Origin: an uncultured Collinsella sp.
GTDB taxonomy: Bacteria; Actinomycetota; Coriobacteriia; Coriobacteriales; Coriobacteriaceae
NCBI GenBank assembly: GCA_958436995.1
Contig: CAUBMI010000005.1
Coordinates: 1-64,000 of the forward strand
Direction: 5' to 3'
Length of the DNA stretch: 64,000 nucleotides
Below, piece after piece: positions 24,554-34,393 of this stretch. The notes below the pieces were generated by a model, which saw nothing but the letters and a program-made list of their open reading frames with translations, was not told the origin of the DNA and did not search any database. Both the position numbers and the translations under genes were made by a program. Positions within the stretch are counted from its first letter, which is position 1. Each line of letters begins with the position of its first letter.

Positions 24554-25888
24554 ATGAAACCTATCGTCGCCGTCGTCGGACGCCCCAACGTGGGCAAGTC
24601 CACGCTCGTTAACCGCCTGGCCCAGACCTCGGACGCCATCGTCCACGAGTCCCGCGGCGTCACGCGCGACCGCTCGTATCACACGGCCGATTGGAACGGT
24701 CGTGAGTTCACCATCGTCGACACGGGCGGTATCGAGCCACTCAAGAGCGACGATGTCTTTGCCACGTCCATCCGCGACCAGGCACTCGCCGCCGCCGAGG
24801 AAGCCGCCGTCATCCTGTTTGTGGTCGACGGCCGCACCGGCGTCACCGAGGAGGACGAGTCGGTCGCTCGCATGCTCAAGCGCTGCGACAAGCCGGTCTT
24901 TCTGCTGGTAAACAAGCTCGACAACCCCGATCGCGAGAACGACAGCATCTGGGAGTTCTATTCGCTCGGCATCGGTGAGCCCACGCCGCTCTCGGCCCTG
25001 CATGGTCATGGCACGGGCGACCTGCTCGACGATATCGTGGCCCTGCTTCCGGAGGAAGAGGACGAGGTCGCCGACGAGTTCCCCGATGCGCTGAACGTGG
25101 CCATCATCGGCCGCCCCAACGCCGGCAAGTCCTCGCTGTTCAACCGCATCCTAGGCGCCGACCGCTCTATCGTGTCCAACATTGCCGGCACGACGCGCGA
25201 CGCCATCGACACCGTCGTGGAGCGCAACGGCAAGCACTACCGCATGGTCGACACCGCGGGCATCCGCAAGAAGAGCACCGTGTACGAGAATATCGAGTAC
25301 TACTCGATGGTCCGCGGCCTGCGCGCCATCGACCGCGCCGACGTGGCGCTGCTCGTCGTCGACGCCTCCGTGGGCGTTACCGAACAGGACCAGAAGGTCA
25401 TGGGTCTTGCCATCGAGCGCGGCTGTGCCATCGTTGTGCTGCTCAACAAGTGGGACCTGCTCGACGACGACCGCAAGCGCGAGGCCTGCATGGAGACCAT
25501 CGACCGCCGTCTGGGCGTCATGGCTCCCTGGGCCCAGTACCTGCGCATCTCTGCCCTCACTGGCCGCAGCGTCGAGAAGATCTGGGCGTTGGTCGACGCA
25601 GCCGAGAAGACGCGTTCGCAAAAGATCAGCACCTCGCGCCTCAACACGTTCCTCACCGACCTACGTGAGTTCGGCCACACCGTGGTGGACGGCAAGCGCC
25701 GCCTGCGCATGCACTACGTGACTCAGACGGGCGTCAATCCGCCGACGTTCACGTTCTTCGTCAACCACAGCGATCTGGTCAACGACACCTACCAGCGCTA
25801 CGTGGAGAACCGCATGCGCTCGACCTTCGATTTTGCCGGCACGCCCATTCGACTCTTCTTTAGGAAGAAGGAACAAAAGGATGCATAA
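24554..25888 (+). CDS. der: Ribosome-assembly GTPase Der (EngA)
   Basis: 444 residues with the tandem GTPase domains unique to Der: GRPNVGKST (about 9-17) with DTGG, and GRPNAGKSS (about 187-195) with DTAG. NKLD and NKWD base-specificity motifs are present, and the C-terminal KH-like domain follows. It helps 50S subunit maturation. AAAGGAGAG precedes ATG 24554. The stop overlaps plsY by 8 bases. Confidence 0.97.
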   Translation: MKPIVAVVGRPNVGKSTLVNRLAQTSDAIVHESRGVTRDRSYHTADWNGREFTIVDTGGIEPLKSDDVFATSIRDQALAAAEEAAVILFVVDGRTGVTEEDESVARMLKRCDKPVFLLVNKLDNPDRENDSIWEFYSLGIGEPTPLSALHGHGTGDLLDDIVALLPEEEDEVADEFPDALNVAIIGRPNAGKSSLFNRILGADRSIVSNIAGTTRDAIDTVVERNGKHYRMVDTAGIRKKSTVYENIEYYSMVRGLRAIDRADVALLVVDASVGVTEQDQKVMGLAIERGCAIVVLLNKWDLLDDDRKREACMETIDRRLGVMAPWAQYLRISALTGRSVEKIWALVDAAEKTRSQKISTSRLNTFLTDLREFGHTVVDGKRRLRMHYVTQTGVNPPTFTFFVNHSDLVNDTYQRYVENRMRSTFDFAGTPIRLFFRKKEQKDA

Positions 25889-26564
25889 TCCGATTCTGCT
25901 GACCGCCATCTGCGCCGTGGTCTCGTTCTTTATCGGAGCGATTCCGTTTGGCCTGATCCTGGGCCGCGTGTTCAACCACACCGACATTCGCAAGGCGGGT
26001 TCCGGCAACATCGGCACAACCAATGCGCTGCGCGTGGCCGGCCCTAAGGTGGCCGCGCTCACGTTGTTGCTCGACTGCCTTAAGGGCGCCATCTGCGTCC
26101 TTATCGCGCGTCCGCTCATTGCCGACTTGGGCTATGGCTTCCCCGTAAGCATCATGGCGCCCGGAGCCCCCGGCGATTGGATGCTCGGCGTCATTTGCCT
26201 GGCAGCGGTGTGGGGCCATATCTTCTCGCCCTACCTTAACTTCCATGGCGGCAAGGGTATCGCCGTGGGCTTGGGTGTCATCCTCGCCTGGTACTGGCCC
26301 ATCGGACTATCGCTGCTGGGCATGTTTATCGTGGCCGTTGCCATCACCAAGTTTGTGTCGGTGGGCTCGCTTGCCGCGGCCATCGGCCTTCCCATCGCCG
26401 CCTGCGCGGTCTTTCCGTACAGCAGCCTGGGCCTTAAGTTTTGCATGGCGATGATCGGCATCACCGTGGTGTGGGCCCATCGCGCGAACATCAAAAAGCT
26501 CATGTGCGGTAAGGAGTCCAAGCTCTCGTTTACCAAGCGCGTCACCGAGCCCGACGATAAGTAG
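25881..26564 (+). CDS. plsY: Glycerol-3-phosphate acyltransferase PlsY
   Basis: 227 residues, polytopic membrane protein. Motif 1 (GSGNIGTTNALR) and the HGGKG motif 2 are clear. It transfers acyl groups from acyl-phosphate to glycerol-3-phosphate, the step before PlsC. ATG 25881 overlaps the der stop. gpsA, which supplies its substrate, follows 9 bases later, a functionally sensible pair. Confidence 0.96.
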   Translation: MHNPILLTAICAVVSFFIGAIPFGLILGRVFNHTDIRKAGSGNIGTTNALRVAGPKVAALTLLLDCLKGAICVLIARPLIADLGYGFPVSIMAPGAPGDWMLGVICLAAVWGHIFSPYLNFHGGKGIAVGLGVILAWYWPIGLSLLGMFIVAVAITKFVSVGSLAAAIGLPIAACAVFPYSSLGLKFCMAMIGITVVWAHRANIKKLMCGKESKLSFTKRVTEPDDK

Positions 26565-26573
26565 GAGAGAGCA

Positions 26574-27581
26574 ATGAATGTTGCGCTGATTGGCTCCGGC
26601 TCCTGGGGAACCGCCGTCGCCGGCCTTGCCGCCGCGCGAGTCGAGCGCGTGACCATGTGGGCTCATAGTGAGCAGACGGCCGCCGGCATCAATGGCGAGC
26701 ACCGTAACCCCCGGTATCTGGTGGGATATGAGCTGCCCGGTAACGTCGTCGCCACGACGGACCTGGCGCAGGCGCTCAACGACGCCGATGCCATCATCTT
26801 TGCCGTGCCCTCGACGCACCTGCGCGACGTCTGCCACCAGGCGGCGCCGTTCATCGCGGACGAGATGCCGGTTCTGTGCCTCACCAAGGGCATCGAGCCC
26901 GAGTCCGGCTTGCTTATGAGCGAGGTCATTGCCAGCGAAATCGGCAACGAGCGGCGCGTGGCTGCCCTCTCGGGCCCCAACCATGCCGAGGAGATCTGCC
27001 GCGGCGGACTTTCTGCCGCCGTCATCGCCAGCAAAGACCCGCAGATAGGGGAGACCTTTAAGGACCTGCTCCTATCCACGGCCTTCCGCATCTACCTGTC
27101 GCAGGACATGACCGGCGTCGAGGTTTGCGGCGCCATGAAAAATGTCATCGCCATCGTGTGCGGCATCTCCGCCGGCACCGGTGCCGGCGACAACACGCTT
27201 GCCCTTATCATGACGCGCGGCCTGGCAGAGATCAGCCGCCTGGTGCACGCCCGCGGCGGGCAGGCCATAACTTGCATGGGACTCGCCGGCATGGGCGACC
27301 TCATTGCCACCTGCACCTCGGAGCATTCGCGCAACCGCACCTTTGGCTACGAGTTTGCCCACGGCGTGTCGCTCGACGAGTACCAGGCACGTACGCATAT
27401 GGTGGTCGAGGGCGCCGTCGCGGCCCGCAGCGTCAGCGAGCTCGCCCGTTCACTGGGCGTAGACATTCCGCTCACCTTTGCCGTGGAGCAAACGCTCTAC
27501 AACGGTGTTACTTTGGATAGGGCGCTCGAGATTCTTACCGATCGCGTCCCTTCTCAAGAGTTCTACGGACTCACCGACTAG
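26574..27581 (+). CDS. gpsA: Glycerol-3-phosphate dehydrogenase [NAD(P)+]
   Basis: 335 residues. It begins MNVALIGSGSWGTAVAG with the Rossmann GxGxxG. The catalytic region includes CGAMKNVIAIVCGISAGTG and GLAGMGDLIATC. It makes sn-glycerol-3-phosphate from dihydroxyacetone phosphate for phospholipid synthesis. ATG 26574 follows GGAGAG. Confidence 0.97.
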   Translation: MNVALIGSGSWGTAVAGLAAARVERVTMWAHSEQTAAGINGEHRNPRYLVGYELPGNVVATTDLAQALNDADAIIFAVPSTHLRDVCHQAAPFIADEMPVLCLTKGIEPESGLLMSEVIASEIGNERRVAALSGPNHAEEICRGGLSAAVIASKDPQIGETFKDLLLSTAFRIYLSQDMTGVEVCGAMKNVIAIVCGISAGTGAGDNTLALIMTRGLAEISRLVHARGGQAITCMGLAGMGDLIATCTSEHSRNRTFGYEFAHGVSLDEYQARTHMVVEGAVAARSVSELARSLGVDIPLTFAVEQTLYNGVTLDRALEILTDRVPSQEFYGLTD

Positions 27582-27599
27582 CGCAGAAAGGCTTCTACC

Positions 27600-28271
27600 A
27601 TGGGTTCCATCAAAATCGCTCCGTCCGTCCTTTCGGCCGACATGGCCAACCTCAAGGGCGAACTCGACAAGATCGCCGGCGCCGACTACGTGCACTTCGA
27701 CGTTATGGACGGTCACTTTACCGGCAACCTCACCTTTGGCGTTGACATCCTCAAGGCCGTCAAGCGTTCCACCAACGTCCCGGTCGATGCGCACCTGATG
27801 GTGTCGAACCCCGACGAGACGGTCGATTGGTACGCCGACGCCGGTGCCGATATGATCACCGTACACTACGAGGCCTCCACGCACCTGCACCGCACGCTCA
27901 CCCATCTGCAGCAGCGCGGCGTTAAGGCCGGCGTGGTGCTCAACCCCGCCACCCCTGTGTGCGTGCTCGAGAGCATCATCGACGTCGTCGATATGGTGCT
28001 GCTCATGAGCGTGAACCCGGGCTTTGGCGGTCAGAGCTTTATCCCGGGCACCATCGCTAAGCTCCACGAGCTCAGGGCCATGTGCGAGCGTCACGGCGTT
28101 TCGCCCCTCATCGAGGTCGACGGTGGCATTTCTTCCAAGAACATTGTCGAGGTCGTCAAGGCCGGCGCCAACGTGCTCGTGGCCGGTTCTGCCGTATTTA
28201 AGTCCGAAGATCCCGCCGCCGAGGTTGCACTGCTGCAGAAGTTGGGCAACGAGGCCGCACAGGAGGCATAA
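27600..28271 (+). CDS. rpe: Ribulose-phosphate 3-epimerase
   Basis: 223 residues, TIM barrel. IAPSVLSADMANL at the start, HFDVMDGHF (metal ligands), DAHLMV, MSVNPGFGGQ and EVDGGIS are all family motifs. It interconverts ribulose-5-phosphate and xylulose-5-phosphate in the pentose phosphate pathway. Six bases before the cysteine desulfurase. Confidence 0.97.
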   Translation: MGSIKIAPSVLSADMANLKGELDKIAGADYVHFDVMDGHFTGNLTFGVDILKAVKRSTNVPVDAHLMVSNPDETVDWYADAGADMITVHYEASTHLHRTLTHLQQRGVKAGVVLNPATPVCVLESIIDVVDMVLLMSVNPGFGGQSFIPGTIAKLHELRAMCERHGVSPLIEVDGGISSKNIVEVVKAGANVLVAGSAVFKSEDPAAEVALLQKLGNEAAQEA

Positions 28272-28277
28272 ACCCTT

Positions 28278-29456
28278 ATGACCGCAGGTCAAAACCGCAT
28301 ACCCGTGAATCTTGACTATGCCGCCTCGACGCCCATGCGCGCCGAGGCGCTCCTTGCGCAGCGCGAGTACGACGACAGCGAGCTTGCCGGCGTCAACCCC
28401 AACTCGCTGCATTCGCTCGGCCGCAAGGCTGCCGCGCGTCTGGAGGTTGCACGTCGCGAGATCGCCCGCAGCTTTGGCACGCGCGTCCGCCCGTCCGAGA
28501 TTGTACTGACCAACGGCGGCACCGAAGCCAACCAGCTGGCGCTGCTCGGTCTTGCCGAGGGCGCTCGTCAGCGCGATCGCAAGCGCGATCGTGTAATCGT
28601 TTCGGCCATCGAGCACGATTCGATTCTGGACAACCTGCCGTTGCTGCGTGCCGCCGGCTTTACCGTCGACCTGGTACAGCCCTGCCGCATGGGCTACATT
28701 GAGCCTGCCACGCTTGTCGAGCTGCTAGGCGACGACGTGGCGCTCGTGAGCATCATGGTTGCCAACAACGAGACCGGCGTGGTGCAGCCCATCCGCGAGC
28801 TTGCCGCGGCCACGCATACCGTTGGCGCCCTGTTCCACACCGATGCAATCCAGGGGTATCTGCATATTCCGCTCGATGTCACCGAGCTGGGAGTTGACGC
28901 CATGACCGTTGCCGCGCACAAGATCGGTGGCCCCGTGGCATCCGGCGCGCTCTACCTTAAGAACCGCACGCCGCTGCGCCCGCGCATCTTTGGCGGCGGA
29001 CAGGAAGCCGGACGTCGTGCCGGCACGCAAGACCTGCGCACGCAGCTCGCCTTTGCCGCTGCCGCCTCGTCTCTGACGCCCCATGTGGCTCAGGAGCGCG
29101 CGAAGCTGCAAGCCCTTTCCGACAAGCTCTACGCCACGCTTACGGCCCACCAGCGCATTCACGCCACCATGGGTGACTACGCACAAGCCGACCGTCTGCC
29201 CGGCATGGTATCGATCTACATTGACGGCATGGACTCCGAGGAACTCATCATCAAGCTCGACGCCGCCGGCTTTGAGGTGTCGGCAGGCTCGGCATGCTCG
29301 AGTGGCAGCATGGACCCGAGCCATGTTTTAAGCGCGATGGGCATCGGTCGCGAGCAGGCATTGGGCGCACTACGCATTTCCTTTGACGACCGCGTGAATC
29401 CGGACGATCTGGACGAGTTTGCCCAGACGCTGCTCTCGATCGTAGGCGCCGCATGA
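28278..29456 (+). CDS. Cysteine desulfurase (NifS/IscS family)
   Basis: 392 residues. Motifs: NLDYAASTPMR at the start, TNGGTEANQLA, IEHDS, HTDAIQ, and the PLP lysine in AAHKIGGP. The active cysteine loop reads SAGSACSSGS, followed by SHVLSAMG. It supplies sulfur for iron-sulfur clusters or thiolated tRNA; no scaffold gene is adjacent, so the acceptor is unknown. The stop overlaps the next gene as ATGA. Confidence 0.94.
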   Translation: MTAGQNRIPVNLDYAASTPMRAEALLAQREYDDSELAGVNPNSLHSLGRKAAARLEVARREIARSFGTRVRPSEIVLTNGGTEANQLALLGLAEGARQRDRKRDRVIVSAIEHDSILDNLPLLRAAGFTVDLVQPCRMGYIEPATLVELLGDDVALVSIMVANNETGVVQPIRELAAATHTVGALFHTDAIQGYLHIPLDVTELGVDAMTVAAHKIGGPVASGALYLKNRTPLRPRIFGGGQEAGRRAGTQDLRTQLAFAAAASSLTPHVAQERAKLQALSDKLYATLTAHQRIHATMGDYAQADRLPGMVSIYIDGMDSEELIIKLDAAGFEVSAGSACSSGSMDPSHVLSAMGIGREQALGALRISFDDRVNPDDLDEFAQTLLSIVGAA

Positions 29457-30262
29457 TCGTCGCCGAGCTTGAGCGCGCGCTGCTGGCACGCTATCCCAAG
29501 ACCGATGCCGAGAGTTGGGACCATGTAGGATTCTCCGTCGGCGACCCTGCCGCGGAGATTACCGGTGTTGCCTGCGCACTCGATGCGACCGAAGCCAATG
29601 TGCACCGCGCCCAGGAGGCCGGCGCCAACGTGCTGCTAACGCATCATCCCATCTATATCAAGGCGCCCGAGGCGTTTTGTCCGTCGGATTCCACACGCCC
29701 CCAATGCAGCGCCGCGCTGTACGAGGCAGCTCGTTGCGGCGTGAGCATCATCTCGCTTCACACCAACCTGGACCGCTCGCACGAAGCGCGCGTTCGCCTG
29801 AGCGATTTGCTAGGCGCAAAGCCCATAAGCTCGCTGGAGCATGCGGACGAGCCTGAACTCACCGGTCTGGGCGCCCTTGCGACCCTCAACGACCCCTGCA
29901 GCCTGCGCGACCTTGCCGCCCGCGCCGCCCAGGCGTTTGGCAGCGACCCGCGCGTGTGGGGCGAGGCAGATCACCCGTGCCGCACCATCGCCATTTTGGG
30001 CGGCTCCTTAGGCGACTTTGGAGAGCTCGCCATCGCCGCGGGCGCAGATGTTATCGTGACGGGCGAGGCAGGCTACCACGTGGCACAGGACCTTGCCTTG
30101 CGCGGGCTGCCGGTGATCTTGCTCGGCCACGACCGCTCCGAGGAGCCGTTCGTTGATATATTGATGAACTCTGCAGTTGACGCCGGGGTCGACCCCCGTC
30201 ATGCGATTAAAATACTGAACCCTTGCCAATGGTGGACTGTGACAAAAGGAGAGAACTTATGA
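29453..30262 (+). CDS. Nif3-like dinuclear metal-centre protein
   Basis: 269 residues. ESWDHVGFSVG at the start, the metal-binding LLTHHPIY and HTNLDRS, and the C-terminal metal motif GHDRSEEPFV identify the NIF3/YqfO family. Members form hexameric toroids with two metals and have GTP cyclohydrolase-like folds; the physiological role is unclear. Overlaps of 4 bases on both sides show translational coupling. Confidence 0.93.
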   Translation: MIVAELERALLARYPKTDAESWDHVGFSVGDPAAEITGVACALDATEANVHRAQEAGANVLLTHHPIYIKAPEAFCPSDSTRPQCSAALYEAARCGVSIISLHTNLDRSHEARVRLSDLLGAKPISSLEHADEPELTGLGALATLNDPCSLRDLAARAAQAFGSDPRVWGEADHPCRTIAILGGSLGDFGELAIAAGADVIVTGEAGYHVAQDLALRGLPVILLGHDRSEEPFVDILMNSAVDAGVDPRHAIKILNPCQWWTVTKGENL

Positions 30263-30978
30263 GCGCCGGCGCTACGCTACTCAAGCTGCAACAGATCGAT
30301 TTGGAGCTCGCCCGCAACAAGAGCGAACTTGCCAATATGCCGGAGCTCAAGGAGCTCGCTTCCAAGCGCAAGACCTATGTGAAGCTCAAGTCCGAGATGA
30401 CCAAGCTCTACGCCCAGCGCAAGGATCTGGACATTGAGCTCGACGATCTCAACACCACCGAGATTCAGACCAACAACGCCATCGAGGCCGCCAAGAAGCG
30501 CCACGTGGACGGCTCCGACTACCGCGAGGTTCAGGACCTGGAGAACGAGCTCGCCACCCTGGCCAAGCGCTTGGACAAGATCGAGCACACCCGCAAGGAC
30601 GTCGTCGTCGCCCATAAGGAAGCGCTTGACCGAGAGGCTCGCGCGCAGGCCATCATCGCCAAGTTCGAGGAGGGCGTGAAGGCCGATACCAAGGCTGCCC
30701 GCGCCAAGGCTGCCAATCTGCAGGCTCAGATCGATGCCGCCACCAAGGAGCGCACCGCGCTTGCCGCCACGCTGCCGACCGACGTGCTCACCGATTACGA
30801 ACGTCTGCTCAAGCAGTTCCGCGGCCTGGCCGTCGAGACCATCAAGGGCAACATCCCCACGGTCTGCCACACCGCGCTGCAGGCATCGTCCATGAGTGAC
30901 CTCAACCACGACGGTAGCGAGATTACGCACTGCCCGTACTGCCACCGCCTGCTGGTGCTCCCGAGCAAGGAAGCTTAA
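30259..30978 (+). CDS. Coiled-coil protein with C-terminal zinc ribbon
   Basis: 239 residues from ATG 30259 (ATGA overlap with the Nif3 gene). Most of the protein is a long antiparallel coiled coil (about 5-180). The C-terminus has one Cys in PTVCHTAL and a CPYCHRLL pair, whereas the family usually has two CxxC pairs, so the ribbon looks degenerate. Homologues always sit beside nif3-like genes in Gram-positives; proposed roles include nucleic-acid or flagellar/secretion chaperoning, none established here. Confidence 0.9.
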   Translation: MSAGATLLKLQQIDLELARNKSELANMPELKELASKRKTYVKLKSEMTKLYAQRKDLDIELDDLNTTEIQTNNAIEAAKKRHVDGSDYREVQDLENELATLAKRLDKIEHTRKDVVVAHKEALDREARAQAIIAKFEEGVKADTKAARAKAANLQAQIDAATKERTALAATLPTDVLTDYERLLKQFRGLAVETIKGNIPTVCHTALQASSMSDLNHDGSEITHCPYCHRLLVLPSKEA

Positions 30979-30981
30979 ACG

Positions 30982-32193
30982 ATGGCGGCACCCAACAATT
31001 CAATGCAACTTGAGGGAAAAACGATCCTGCTGGGCATTACCGGCGGGATCGCCGCCTATAAGTCGTGCAATATCGTGCGCCTGCTCCAAAAGCGCGGCGC
31101 GCACGTCAAGGTCGTCATGAGCGAGCATGCCACTGAGTTTGTGGGGCCGCTCACCTTCCGCGCGCTCACCAATGAGCCGGTCGCGGTTGGGCTATTCGAC
31201 GACCCGTCTGACCCCATCCACCATATCTCGCTGGCGCAGGAGCCCGACTTGGTGGTCGTGGCGCCCGCGACGGCCAATATCATCGCCAAGATGGCCAACG
31301 GCATCGCCGATGACCTCATCTCCACAACGTTGCTTGCGACACCGCGGCCCGTCGTTATCGCGCCGGCCATGAACAATGGCATGTGGAAGGCGTCGGCCAC
31401 GCAGGCCAATATGGCCACGCTGTGCGAGCGCGGCGTCCACGTGGTGGGACCCGGCAGTGGCTACCTTGCCTGCGGCGACGTGGACACGGGGCGCATGAGC
31501 GAACCCGAGGACATCGTCGAGGCCGTCTGCGAGGTGCTCAATCCCGTGCAACAAGACCTGGCGGGCAAGCGCATCGTCATTACCGCCGGCCCCACGCATG
31601 AGCCGATTGACCCCGTGCGCTTCATTGGCAACCGTTCTTCGGGCAAGATGGGTATCGCCCTGGCGGGGGAGGCCGCACGTCGCGGTGCCGCCGTCACGCT
31701 CGTGCTGGGACCGACATCGCTCGACGTTCCCCACGGCGTGGAGTGCGTGCGCGTGCAGACCGCCGCTGAAATGCTGAAGGCAGCGCTCAGCGCCTTTCAG
31801 ACGGCCGATGTGGCCATTTGTGCGGCCGCTGTCGCCGACTACACCCCCGTATCCCCTGCGGACCATAAGCTCAAAAAGGCCAACGAGCGCTTGGATCGCA
31901 TCAAACTGGTCGAGACGGTCGATATTTTGGCTGAGCTTTCGCGCCAGAAGGGGGAGCGGTGCGTGATCGGCTTTGCGGCCGAGACCGATAACGTCCTGGA
32001 GTACGCACAGCGAAAGCTCGACCGCAAGGGTTGCGATGCCATTATCGCCAACGATGTCTCACGCGCCGATTCGGGCTTTGGAACCGATACCAACAAGGCC
32101 TGGATTGTGAGCACGGCAGGGACGCAGGAACTTCCTGTGCTTACAAAACCCCAGCTCGCAGATACAATTTTGGACTTGCTTCAAAATTTGTAA
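30982..32193 (+). CDS. coaBC: Bifunctional CoaBC (PPC decarboxylase / PPC synthetase)
   Basis: 403 residues. The N-terminal flavoprotein half has GITGGIAAYK, APATANIIAKMANG, PAMN and GYLACGD. The C-terminal synthetase half has TAGPTHEPIDPVRFI, NRSSGKMG, ADYTP and DHKLKK. It carries two consecutive steps of coenzyme A synthesis. Three bases after the zinc-ribbon gene. Confidence 0.96.
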   Translation: MAAPNNSMQLEGKTILLGITGGIAAYKSCNIVRLLQKRGAHVKVVMSEHATEFVGPLTFRALTNEPVAVGLFDDPSDPIHHISLAQEPDLVVVAPATANIIAKMANGIADDLISTTLLATPRPVVIAPAMNNGMWKASATQANMATLCERGVHVVGPGSGYLACGDVDTGRMSEPEDIVEAVCEVLNPVQQDLAGKRIVITAGPTHEPIDPVRFIGNRSSGKMGIALAGEAARRGAAVTLVLGPTSLDVPHGVECVRVQTAAEMLKAALSAFQTADVAICAAAVADYTPVSPADHKLKKANERLDRIKLVETVDILAELSRQKGERCVIGFAAETDNVLEYAQRKLDRKGCDAIIANDVSRADSGFGTDTNKAWIVSTAGTQELPVLTKPQLADTILDLLQNL

Positions 32194-32201
32194 AAAAGTT
32201 C

Positions 32202-32230
32202 TTGCACAAGTCTAAAGTTTCGGGTTAATA
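32202..32230 (+). promoter_or_regulatory. Promoter of tRNA-Pro
   Basis: TTGCAC (32202-32207) with TTAATA (32225-32230) at 17 bases; an overlapping TATAAT (32229-32234) at 21 bases is an alternative. The upstream AAAAAGTTCTTG is shared with the tRNA-Val promoter. Confidence 0.6.
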
Positions 32231-32273
32231 TAATCCCTGTTGCGAGCGAGAGCAGAGCAACAAACAAAAGCTT

Positions 32274-32350
<77 letters not shown>

Positions 32351-32360
32351 GAAGTTTGCA

Positions 32361-32389
32361 GGTCAGGCACCTAGTGCCTGACCTTTTTT
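32361..32389 (+). terminator. Terminator of tRNA-Pro
   Basis: GGTCAGGCAC and GTGCCTGACC form a perfect 10-bp stem with a CTA loop, then six T. Confidence 0.9.
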
Positions 32390-32956
32390 GTTTTAAGCAA
32401 TTGCTTAATTTTAAGTAAGCAACAGGGTGTCAAAAATCTACCTGCGCGATACTCGCTTTTTGCGGCTACTTGCGCGTTTTGCACACGCTTGAGCCGATTT
32501 ATTAACGCGATATGAATCTACATACGCGTAGCTGGTATGCAGCCGAGTACAGGCTGTATTTATCGCGGCGATTAACACAGATATAGCGACTATAACGGAC
32601 AAGCGTGTCGCTGTATTTATTCCAGTAGTTCACTTGATCGGTGGACAAGTGGGCTGTTGCAACGAAACGCCAAGCAGGATGGGCTCTATACGAGGACGCC
32701 GCAGGGTAATGGCGGGGGAGTGCGGCGGGCGCTCTGAGAGCCGCTGTGTGACCCCATGTCTCCTTAACTCGATAATTTGTGTTTCAAGCCACGAATCGGT
32801 CGAGCAATTGCCAAAAGAACGGCCCATGCAGGATTGCACGAGCCTTACATCAGATCAAATTTGAGCTAGAAGCACCAAGCGGGGCAGACGCAACACCATC
32901 TCGTCGCGGCCTCGGCGAGCGACATATCGCAGTCGAGGTAGACATCGAGGAAGTCG
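32390..32956. other. Gene-free stretch between tRNA-Pro and the histidine kinase
   Basis: No gene is supported in these 567 bases. CTGTATTTAT occurs twice (near 32553 and 32611), and TTGCGCGTTTTGCA is shared with the region after tRNA-Val (near 12124). The second half shifts to the high GC of the following module. Short minus-strand open frames here lack family features. Confidence 0.4.
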
Positions 32957-34393
32957 TCAGATCCCGCACAGGGGGACCGCGATGGTGGCCACCGCGCCGC
33001 CCGAGGGGCTGTTGGCGAGCGAGACGGAGCCCCCGTGGGCGCTCGCGGCCTCGGAGGCGACGTGGAGGCCGAGCCCGTAGTGGCGGCCTCCGTCGCGCGA
33101 GGAGCGGGACGAGTCGTCTGTGAAGAGGCGCTCGCAGCCGCGTTCGAGGGCGGCGGGAGAGAAGCCCGGTCCGTCGTCGGCCACCTCGATGACGAGGTGT
33201 CCGCCCGCGACGTCGCAGGAGACCGCCACGCGCGAGCGCGCGTGCTCGGCGGCGTTGGCCACGAGGTTCGCGGCGGCTCGCGCCAGGGCGGTTCGGTCGA
33301 GCGGGGCCTCGGGCGCGCCCGCGACAGCGGGGCCCGTGGCCGCGTCGAGCGTCACGCCTCGCGCCCGGGCGATCTGGGCGGCCTCGGCGAGGACCTGCTC
33401 GCAGAGCTCGGCCGGCCGCATGGGGGCCCTCTCCGCCCCGCCGGACCCGCGCGAGGCCTCGATGAGCAGGCGCACGTAGCCGTCGAGCCTTTCGACACCG
33501 CCGGCTATGTCGCGCGCGGCGGCCGAGAGGTCGGCGTCATTCTCGTCTTCCAGCTCCTCCGCCACGAAGTCGGCGTTGGCGCGCAGCACGGTGAGCGGCG
33601 TCTTGAGGTCGTGGGCGAGCGACGCCATCTGCTCGCGCTGCCCCCGCTCCGCGGCCCAGCGGGCCTCGAGCGACTCGGCGAGGGAGGCCCGCATGGCGTC
33701 CATCGCGGCGAGGACGTCGTTCACCTCGCGCACGTTGGTGCTGCCGACCGCGAAGTCGAGCTCCCCCGCGCCGACGCGACCCGCCGCCTCCGCGAGCGGC
33801 GCCATCTTGCGCGAGATCACGCGGCTCGCGCGGCGCGCCACGAGCGCGAGCGCGAGCGCGCTTCCCGCCGTGGCGCCGACGAGCATGAGGCTCTGCGGGT
33901 TAGGAAGCAGGCCGGCGAGGTCGCGCGAGGCCCATTGCGGCAGGTACTCGCTGACGAGTGCGCAGGCCCCGCCGCCCTTGAGCGGGAACGCGGCGTAGGT
34001 GAGGCCCGAACCCCCGCCCTCGATCTCCACTGTGCCTGGATCCGCGGCGAGTGCCGTACGGGCCATTTCCTTCGCGTCCTCGAGCCGCGTGCCCTCGAGG
34101 TCTGTCATCAGCACGTATCCGTCCTTGTTCAGGATGAGGTAGCGGTACGCCGTCGGCACGTCCTGCTGCCCGCAGACGCCATCGCGTGCCAGGCCCTCCG
34201 CGACCTCGCGCGCATTGGCAGGCCCCCAGCTTGCCTCGTAGACGACGCCCGCGTTGATCGCCACAGAGAGCACCATGAACGAGGCGAGCCACGCCGTGGC
34301 GACCGCCGCGAACGCGTAGGCGAAGTAGCGCGCGATGACGAAGGAGAGCGGCATGCCCCCGCGACCACGCGCCCCGATCCTCAGAGCTGCCAC
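32957..34393 (-). CDS. Sensor histidine kinase of the LanFEG-linked module
   Basis: 478 residues. Membrane helices at about 16-46 and 166-187 enclose an extracytoplasmic sensor domain of about 115 residues. A HAMP-like stretch follows, then the H box SLAHDLKTPLT (His261), the N box NLVANAAEHA and the G box VADDGPGFS with a GLGL loop. It would phosphorylate the response regulator encoded upstream. GTG 34393 overlaps that gene by 13 bases; ATG 34354 is an alternative. Very high GC. Loss of the module's peptide gene leaves the signal unknown. Confidence 0.9.
   Translation of the reverse strand: MAALRIGARGRGGMPLSFVIARYFAYAFAAVATAWLASFMVLSVAINAGVVYEASWGPANAREVAEGLARDGVCGQQDVPTAYRYLILNKDGYVLMTDLEGTRLEDAKEMARTALAADPGTVEIEGGGSGLTYAAFPLKGGGACALVSEYLPQWASRDLAGLLPNPQSLMLVGATAGSALALALVARRASRVISRKMAPLAEAAGRVGAGELDFAVGSTNVREVNDVLAAMDAMRASLAESLEARWAAERGQREQMASLAHDLKTPLTVLRANADFVAEELEDENDADLSAAARDIAGGVERLDGYVRLLIEASRGSGGAERAPMRPAELCEQVLAEAAQIARARGVTLDAATGPAVAGAPEAPLDRTALARAAANLVANAAEHARSRVAVSCDVAGGHLVIEVADDGPGFSPAALERGCERLFTDDSSRSSRDGGRHYGLGLHVASEAASAHGGSVSLANSPSGGAVATIAVPLCGI

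Noticed and set aside
32840..32960. Minus-strand peptide with a helix-turn-helix look (SLAEAATRW) after the kinase stop
   Set aside because: It is too short, has no start or ribosome site and ends at once in a stop; no family could be named.
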